Assembly: GCA_034509495.1 (NCBI GenBank)
Contig: CM067522.1
Span: 13,500,668 to 13,564,667 of the forward strand
Length of the DNA: 64,000 nucleotides
Origin: Acestrorhynchus altus
Taxonomy: Eukaryota > Chordata > Actinopteri > Characiformes > Acestrorhynchidae
Direction of reading: 5' to 3'
Part shown: piece after piece, positions 59,331-64,000 of the stretch
How positions within the stretch are numbered: position 1 is the stretch's first letter
How the letters are laid out: each line of letters starts with the position of its first letter
Notes under the pieces: generated by a model
Databases searched by the model: none
Seen by the model: only the letters and a program-made list of their open reading frames with translations
What the model was told of the DNA's origin: nothing
Position numbers and translations under genes: made by a program

Positions 59331-59396
59331 ATGGCTGTGGACGTGAAGTCCAGAGCGAAACGATACGAAAAGTTGGACTTTCTCGGAGAGGGTCAG
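59331..59396 (+). CDS. cdk7: Cyclin-dependent kinase 7, exon 1
   Basis: CDK7 is the catalytic subunit of CAK, with cyclin H and MAT1. It phosphorylates the T-loops of cell-cycle CDKs and, within TFIIH, the RNA polymerase II C-terminal domain; it acts in the nucleus. Exon 1 gives 22 codons, starting MAVDVKSRAKRYEKLDFLG and ending EGQ: the N-terminal strand and the first half of the glycine-rich loop. It is nearly identical to human CDK7. The start ATG has a strong context (AGCATGG) and an in-frame stop 18 bases upstream. Donor CAG/GTAACA, phase 0. The four exons here give 76 codons of a kinase usually about 346 residues long. Divergent from setbp1. Confidence 0.97.
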
Positions 59397-62042
59397 GTAA
59401 CACAGACAGTAAAATGAGCTCAAACGAAGGCGCGCGACACTTTGAGGGACTGAAGTGCGGTAGCCGGGTAGCTTAGCAACGCAGCTGGTTGTCAACATCA
59501 GGCAGATGTTAGAAACTGAATAGACCCTACACTGAGACCTGCTGAACAAACAGCTGGTCCACCTCTATGAGCTGCTCGACAAGCTCTGTGTTTTTGAGTT
59601 TGATGGTTTGGCTCAGCGTTTCTCACCCCTGGTCCTAGAGGCACCCCTTCCCTGCATACGTTAGATCTTTCCTGAGCTACCCTGCTCCCACCACACCTGA
59701 TCAATGAATCAGCTCAATGACAAGCCCTTTCAGAATTGTATGGGGGTGTGTTGGACAGGGGTGCCTCCAGGACCAGGGTTGAGAACCTGGTTTAGATGAT
59801 CTACAGGTATTTACCAAGCTGGACCACTGGGGCGACCAAGCTGGACCACTGGTGTGACCGCTGGTGTGAGTAAGCTAGACCATGCAGACAGGCTAGCATG
59901 ATCAAGCTTGAATGACCAGTTTTCAACCACCTTGGCCATCAAAGACCATGAAAAGCTGTTGGGATCCCTGACTGAATGGAGCCTAATTGTGTTTATGATG
60001 CTGATGGATGCTGGTTCAGTTCTAAATGGGGATTGGTAGAATGACTTGGATGATATGAGTTTTGTCACTGATGCAATGAATACCAAAGTTATGTTGTTAA
60101 AATATCATCTGATCTAATTTTCTGTGGGCAAAAAGAAAACATTTTAAATGGTCTCACATTGCAAAAAGCTGCTATTAATCCAGAAATACAGACAGCTGCT
60201 GTTTGTCTGATTATTGATGAGATGAGATTCATAGCGTGCAATTGTTAATTGTTGTGTTGTTTGTTGTCTTCAGATGAATATAAAGTAAACTTTCTTTTTC
60301 TCAGAATTTCTTTAGTACCTCAACAGGTTTCCTAAATTCTTTTTCACTATTATAGCCTGTTACAATATATTGCACTGTATAGTGATGTGGTATTGACAGT
60401 TTCTTAGTAAGGCTGGGTGATATCAGGTGATATTGTTTATATCAAGTTATAGTTATATTATATAACGTTTTAAAATAGTGTTTCTATCATCAGGCATAAG
60501 ATGGGGCATAAGAATTAGTGTGGGTAAAGTGTGTACAAAAAGAAACTAAGATCAAATTTCAATATGTTTAAATATAATCTTTTCACATTTTTTCCCCACA
60601 TTATATATTGTATCATATTTATTTTAAATAAACCAGGAAATGAATTTTACTGCTTTGTCATGAAGAAATCATATCTAATCCATGATTATATCTGCATACG
60701 TTTTCTTTCCCTCTTGTCACTGCTTTAAACAGTGGATTAAACAGTTATTTCTGACAAAACATTGATATTGACAAAGTTTCTCAACCTGTGGGCTGGGAAC
60801 AACCAGTGGGCCATAAAGTGCACTCTAGTGGTCCACAGGCCCATCCTCAGGGGCATTCCATAGTCGTACAGTAATGGTCTGTGAAATTTGATTTAGTTAA
60901 ATTAAACTGTAAAGACAGTGAGTATTAATAGAAATGCACCTCACAGGATAATAGAAATTAAACATTGTCAGTGTGAGACAACTTCTGTGAGTGTCTGATG
61001 CAGACTGTTCACTAATGATGTTAGTTAATGAAGAAAGAATGGTGAAGTTGTTCTTTAGAAAACAAAAATATTCCCACAAGTACAACCTAGACTACACCAT
61101 TATGCAGATTGTCGACATGGGCTCTGATATATTTAGACAGAATGAAAGAAGACAAGAGCTAGACCCGTCACCTGAAGCTGACAGCATATATTTCCTGCTC
61201 ATGTTTGTGAAGGACATTTAGTTTTCATTAAGACTATCTTTTTTTATCCTATTGTTCAGGCCCTAATTCTCACATTTTCAGTGTCTGAGAAATTACAAGC
61301 TTTTTAGTTACAAACAGGTCTGTCATGAGATGGAGTAGGTTGCAAATCCCTGGTTTAACATTTGTATTGACATTTTTCTTGTGTTTGGTCTGTGCCACTT
61401 CTCACTGATTCTGGGCTTTTCTTTGGCTCTGCATGTCCAATTTGGCACCTGAAAAGGCACAGAGCTTTGGTCATTAATATGCTGATCACAGTGATGGTAA
61501 TGTTATGAAGAGGACTTTATTACCATGCTGCACATTTACTACCGGGTTTTTACGAATTGGGCTCAGCATGTTTAGTTTGCGTAACGTTTCTTAATGTAAT
61601 TTTCTTCTAGAACATTCAGAGATATTTTTAGGATTTCTGTCAGCAGGTTTTTTTTGCCAGTTTATTCTAAATGAGCATCAGTCAAGCCCTTCTTGGTACT
61701 TGAGGCTTTGAACGTGATGTTTTCCTCCTACTTGAACTTTACTGCTGTCTGCAGTGTGAACGTGGTTGTTGAGGGCTGGTTTAAAATACCCCAGCTTGCT
61801 GTTTTCACAACATTTGTAGCAATTATAGGTTTACTTGATTTGCAAGATATTTTAGTGATTGCTTGTTGGATTTCAGCTAAACATGAGTTCCACTTCAGTG
61901 CTGGGGGCTGGTTACTTTCAGACCAAACAGAGCTTGCTGACATATGATTTTCTGTACTGAAGATAGTCTTGGGATAGAATTTGTTTGCTAGTTATTGTTC
62001 ACTAGGCACATTTCCATGACCTCATTGTTCTGTCTCTTCCAG
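59397..62042 (+). other. cdk7: cdk7 intron 1
   Basis: GT-AG intron of 2646 bases (GTAACA ... TCTCTTCCAG). It contains a palindromic MITE (59610-59797), a decayed DNA-element end near 60410 (GGCTGGGTGATATCAGG) and no recognised exon. ORFs inside (65-91 codons) lack domains. Confidence 0.9.
59610..59797. mobile_element. Palindromic MITE in cdk7 intron 1
   Basis: CTCACCCCTGGTCCTAGAGGCACCCC at the left is inverted at the right as GGGGTGCCTCCAGGACCAGGGTTGAG. The middle has CCACACCTGATCAATGAATCAG. This is a well-known fish repeat pattern. A related half copy (CTTAACCCTGGTCCTGGAC) is at about 58035. Confidence 0.75.
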
Positions 62043-62102
62043 TTCGCCACTGTTTACAAGGCCAGAGACAAAACTACAAATACTATTGTTGCGATTAAAA
62101 AG
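62043..62102 (+). CDS. cdk7: Cyclin-dependent kinase 7, exon 2
   Basis: Twenty codons, FATVYKARDK then TTNTIVAIKK. It completes the glycine-rich loop (GEGQFATV, residues 19-26) and carries the invariant ATP-binding lysine in VAIKK (residue 41 of this protein). Acceptor TCTTCCAG/TTC, donor AAG/GTAACA, both phase 0. Confidence 0.97.
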
Positions 62103-62316
62103 GTAACATAATTAACTCCTAATTAATGAACTTACTCTGACAATATTCTCTGAGAAATACAGTTAGAAATATATTAAATTGTAATTCCAATTTTAACTTG
62201 TTAGTTTAAGGTCTTTTTTTGTGTTGTATAATTTCCTGCAAATGAGCTCAATTTATCCTCTAGTTATTATTCAAGTGATATATTTTGTAAGCTTCTTGTT
62301 TTCTTGTTCTCAACAG

Positions 62317-62350
62317 ATTAAAGTCGGACACAGAACAGAAGCTAAAGATG
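62317..62350 (+). CDS. cdk7: Cyclin-dependent kinase 7, exon 3
   Basis: A 34-base exon encoding IKVGHRTEAKD plus the first base of the following Gly codon. Acceptor TTCTCAACAG/ATT, donor GATG/GTATTT, phase 1. It matches the loop leading into the cyclin-binding helix of CDK7. The donor's weak +4 to +6 bases (GTATTT) are atypical but the frame and homology fix the boundary. Confidence 0.95.
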
Positions 62351-62443
62351 GTATTTTTATGCAGAAACTGGAATTATTACTTGATAATGTTTCCATATTT
62401 TGTTTGGTTTTGTCTCATGTCAGATTCTCTTCTTGTCTTTCAG

Positions 62444-62511
62444 GAATCAACAGAACAGCTCTCAGAGAGATTAAATTGCTGCAGGAGCTAAGCCACCCAA
62501 ACATTATTGGA
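62444..62511 (+). CDS. cdk7: Cyclin-dependent kinase 7, exon 4
   Basis: 68 bases completing Gly and adding INRTALREIKLLQELSH then PNIIG. NRTALRE is the CDK7 counterpart of the PSTAIRE helix that binds cyclin H, and its Glu pairs with the catalytic lysine. Acceptor TCTTTCAG/GA, donor GGA/GTAAGT, ending in phase 0 after codon 76. The next exon, expected to begin LLDAFG, is not found before the window ends. Confidence 0.96.
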
Positions 62512-62954
62512 GTAAGTAAAACTCATTAGTATTAATTAGGGCTTCATAATATTAAAAAGTACTGGAATTTTCACCACCAGAAGTCGATGTAATTGTAAAA
62601 TATATTACGATATTGAAAAAAGAAATTACCAAAAGACTTCAGAATCAAAAATAACTTTGTGTGAATGTAATGGTGATAAATGCAAGTGATTACAATATTG
62701 GAGCAAAAAGAATAAGATTGTTAGTGAAAACTGTGCAATTGAAAGGAAGCTCTAGTACCCTGTTGGGCCTCTAGCCTGGATACAAGATGAGATACGGTTG
62801 TGCATGGAGGCATACAGGTTCCATATTGCCTCCTGCATCCAGAATGGCCTAGATGGAGTGCAGTTTGTTGAAATGACCATCCTGCATCTCAGTCCAATGA
62901 TGTGCCCCCTCTTACAGTCTTTTAACTGGGAAAAAGGTATTTCAGGGTGACCTA

Positions 62955-63265
62955 GAGGTGCAGTGCATCCAGAAAGTATACAGAGCGCTTCACGTTTTGC
63001 ACATATTTTGTTACAGCCTTATTTCAACCAGGGTTCAATTCATTTTTCCCTTCAGAATTCTACACACAATACCACACAATGACAAAGTGAGAAGTTTCTT
63101 TGAAATCTTAGAAAAATAAATAAAACACAAAAATATAACCTACATAAATTTTCACATCCTTTGCTCAGTACTTTGTTGAAGCACCTTTGGCAGCAATTAT
63201 AGACTCAGGTCTTTTTGAATGTGATACTACAAGCTTGACAAACCTGGTTTTGGGAAGTTTCTCCC
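62955..63265 (-). mobile_element. Tc1-like transposon 3' fragment
   Basis: Starts at the element terminus TGCATCCAGAAAGTATACAGAGCGCTTCAC, then TTTTGTTACAGCCTTATTTC, CAGAATTCTACACACAATACC, AATGACAAAGTGAGAAG, and TTTGGCAGCAATTATAGACTCAGG. The last words, read in reverse, are the end of the transposase frame (EAVIAAKGAS-type). This is one of the commonest fish Tc1 families. It is truncated after about 300 bases. Confidence 0.85.
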
Positions 63266-63594
63266 ATTCTCTCAAACTTCATAATAGTAACAGTAGCAGC
63301 TAATTAGGGTCTGTGTAAATTTGTACATAGTTGGTGATGGCAGGAGGACAACTAGTCCAGGTCCACTAACCAGAAGTTGGGCATCCATATGAAGTGGTGA
63401 CAGGGGAGCTCAGGGTCCTTCTCAGATGTGTCAGGGGAGCTCAAGGTTAGTAAATTCAATAGCCAGGGTTGGTGGGTCATCATTGACTCAGGAAAGGTAA
63501 AGAGAGGAACTGAGTGCCTTGCTATGTGAATTTCCCCTCTGCAGGACCAGAGTGTGGCGAGTGACCCCAGCAGATCTGACTATAACAGTCTAGC

Positions 63595-63990
63595 TTAAAT
63601 CAAATCAACATGTTTTTGTGTAGCACTCTTCACAACTGATGTTGTCACAGAGCTGCTTTACAGAAATCAAGAAATAAAACACAGGAACAAAGGATAAGGG
63701 ATAGGTTCCCTAGTGAGCAAGATAAAGGAGAGAACCAGAAGGTAATATAAACATGAGAGCATCCTGAAACACTGGCGTGCAATAGCTCCACTGTCATAAA
63801 CGTGAGTGATCATGTGAAGAGTCAGATGGCAGTACCAACATCCCCGTTTACCATAATTCCTTATGTCTATGAATCCCTGGATTTGCACCATTATCTTGAA
63901 GGTTATTCCAGAGCTGGGGGGGCTTTGTAAGAAAAGGCTAATCCCCCTGCTGAATTGTGGGAACTAGTAGGAAGCCAGCACCATGTAATC
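63595..63990 (+). mobile_element. Fish interspersed repeat, second copy
   Basis: TGTTTTTGTGTAGCACTCTTCACAACTGATGTTGTCACAGAGCTGCTTTACAGAAATCAAG and GATAGGTTCCCTAGTGAGCAAG are typical of a very common teleost repeat, given here in words only. It is related to 45440-45700 over the GCTTTACAGAAATC core. Runs toward the window edge; superfamily unassigned. Confidence 0.55.
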
Positions 63991-64000
63991 TGAGTGATCA

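Larger units (their letters stand above)
62512..64000 (+). other. cdk7: cdk7 intron 4 (start; runs off the window)
   Basis: Starts at the GTAAGT donor. It contains a Tc1 fragment (62955-63265), a possible further repeat at 62730-62950 (GGCATACAGGTTCC word) and a fish interspersed repeat at 63595-63990. No CDK7 exon 5 sequence is seen. Confidence 0.85.

Noticed and set aside
61693..61947. 84-codon ORF with hydrophobic stretch in cdk7 intron 1
   Set aside because: Lies between well-defined exons 1 and 2, no homologue recognised, and an antisense ORF of similar length covers it.

Overview
This is a 64 kb piece of a vertebrate nuclear genome, almost certainly a ray-finned fish. The evidence is short spliced exons with GT-AG introns, long CA/GT microsatellites, a CpG-rich promoter region, tRNA-derived SINEs, and many decayed Tc1-like transposons and MITEs of the kinds typical of teleosts. 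The repeat mix looks most like an otophysan (characin or catfish type), but that narrower placement is only an impression. Very little is protein coding: about 0.7 kb in 64 kb.

Two genes are recognised, both partial. (1) setbp1 (SET-binding protein 1) is on the minus strand. Its first coding exon is 32061-31409, with ATG at 31885, 159 codons and a phase-0 end. Positions 1-31408 are read as the large intron that follows this exon, and 32062 to about 44 kb as the intron before it. A CpG-rich block at about 43.2-45.1 kb carries an NRF1 palindrome, CRE-like sites and three CCAAT boxes, and probably holds the setbp1 promoter and non-coding first exon. (2) cdk7 (cyclin-dependent kinase 7, catalytic subunit of the CAK/TFIIH kinase) is on the plus strand. 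Exons 1-4 are present (59331-59396, 62043-62102, 62317-62350, 62444-62511), giving 76 codons that cover the glycine-rich loop, the ATP-binding lysine and the start of the NRTALRE helix. The rest of the kinase lies beyond the window. The two genes are divergent, with roughly 14 kb between them.

Layout: 1-31.4 kb, setbp1 intron with microsatellites, scattered SINE/MITE/Tc1 copies and several unique-sequence blocks that could be conserved non-coding elements. 31.4-32.1 kb, setbp1 coding exon. 32.1-44 kb, setbp1 upstream intron with a 28-bp minisatellite, a LINE 3' end and a locally duplicated CRE-bearing segment at 42.6-43.45 kb. 43.2-45.1 kb, CpG-rich promoter block. 45.1-59.2 kb, intergenic graveyard of mobile elements: a dead LINE reverse transcriptase, a Tc1 transposon interrupted by a second Tc1-like element, a MITE containing a SINE, and solo MITEs. 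59.2-64 kb, 5' part of cdk7.

Most open reading frames in the window are chance ORFs or run through simple repeats. I found no undescribed multi-gene system. The observations most worth following are the recurrent MITE-plus-SINE composite, the duplicated CRE-bearing block beside the setbp1 CpG region, and the transposon nesting resolved to the exact TA dinucleotide.
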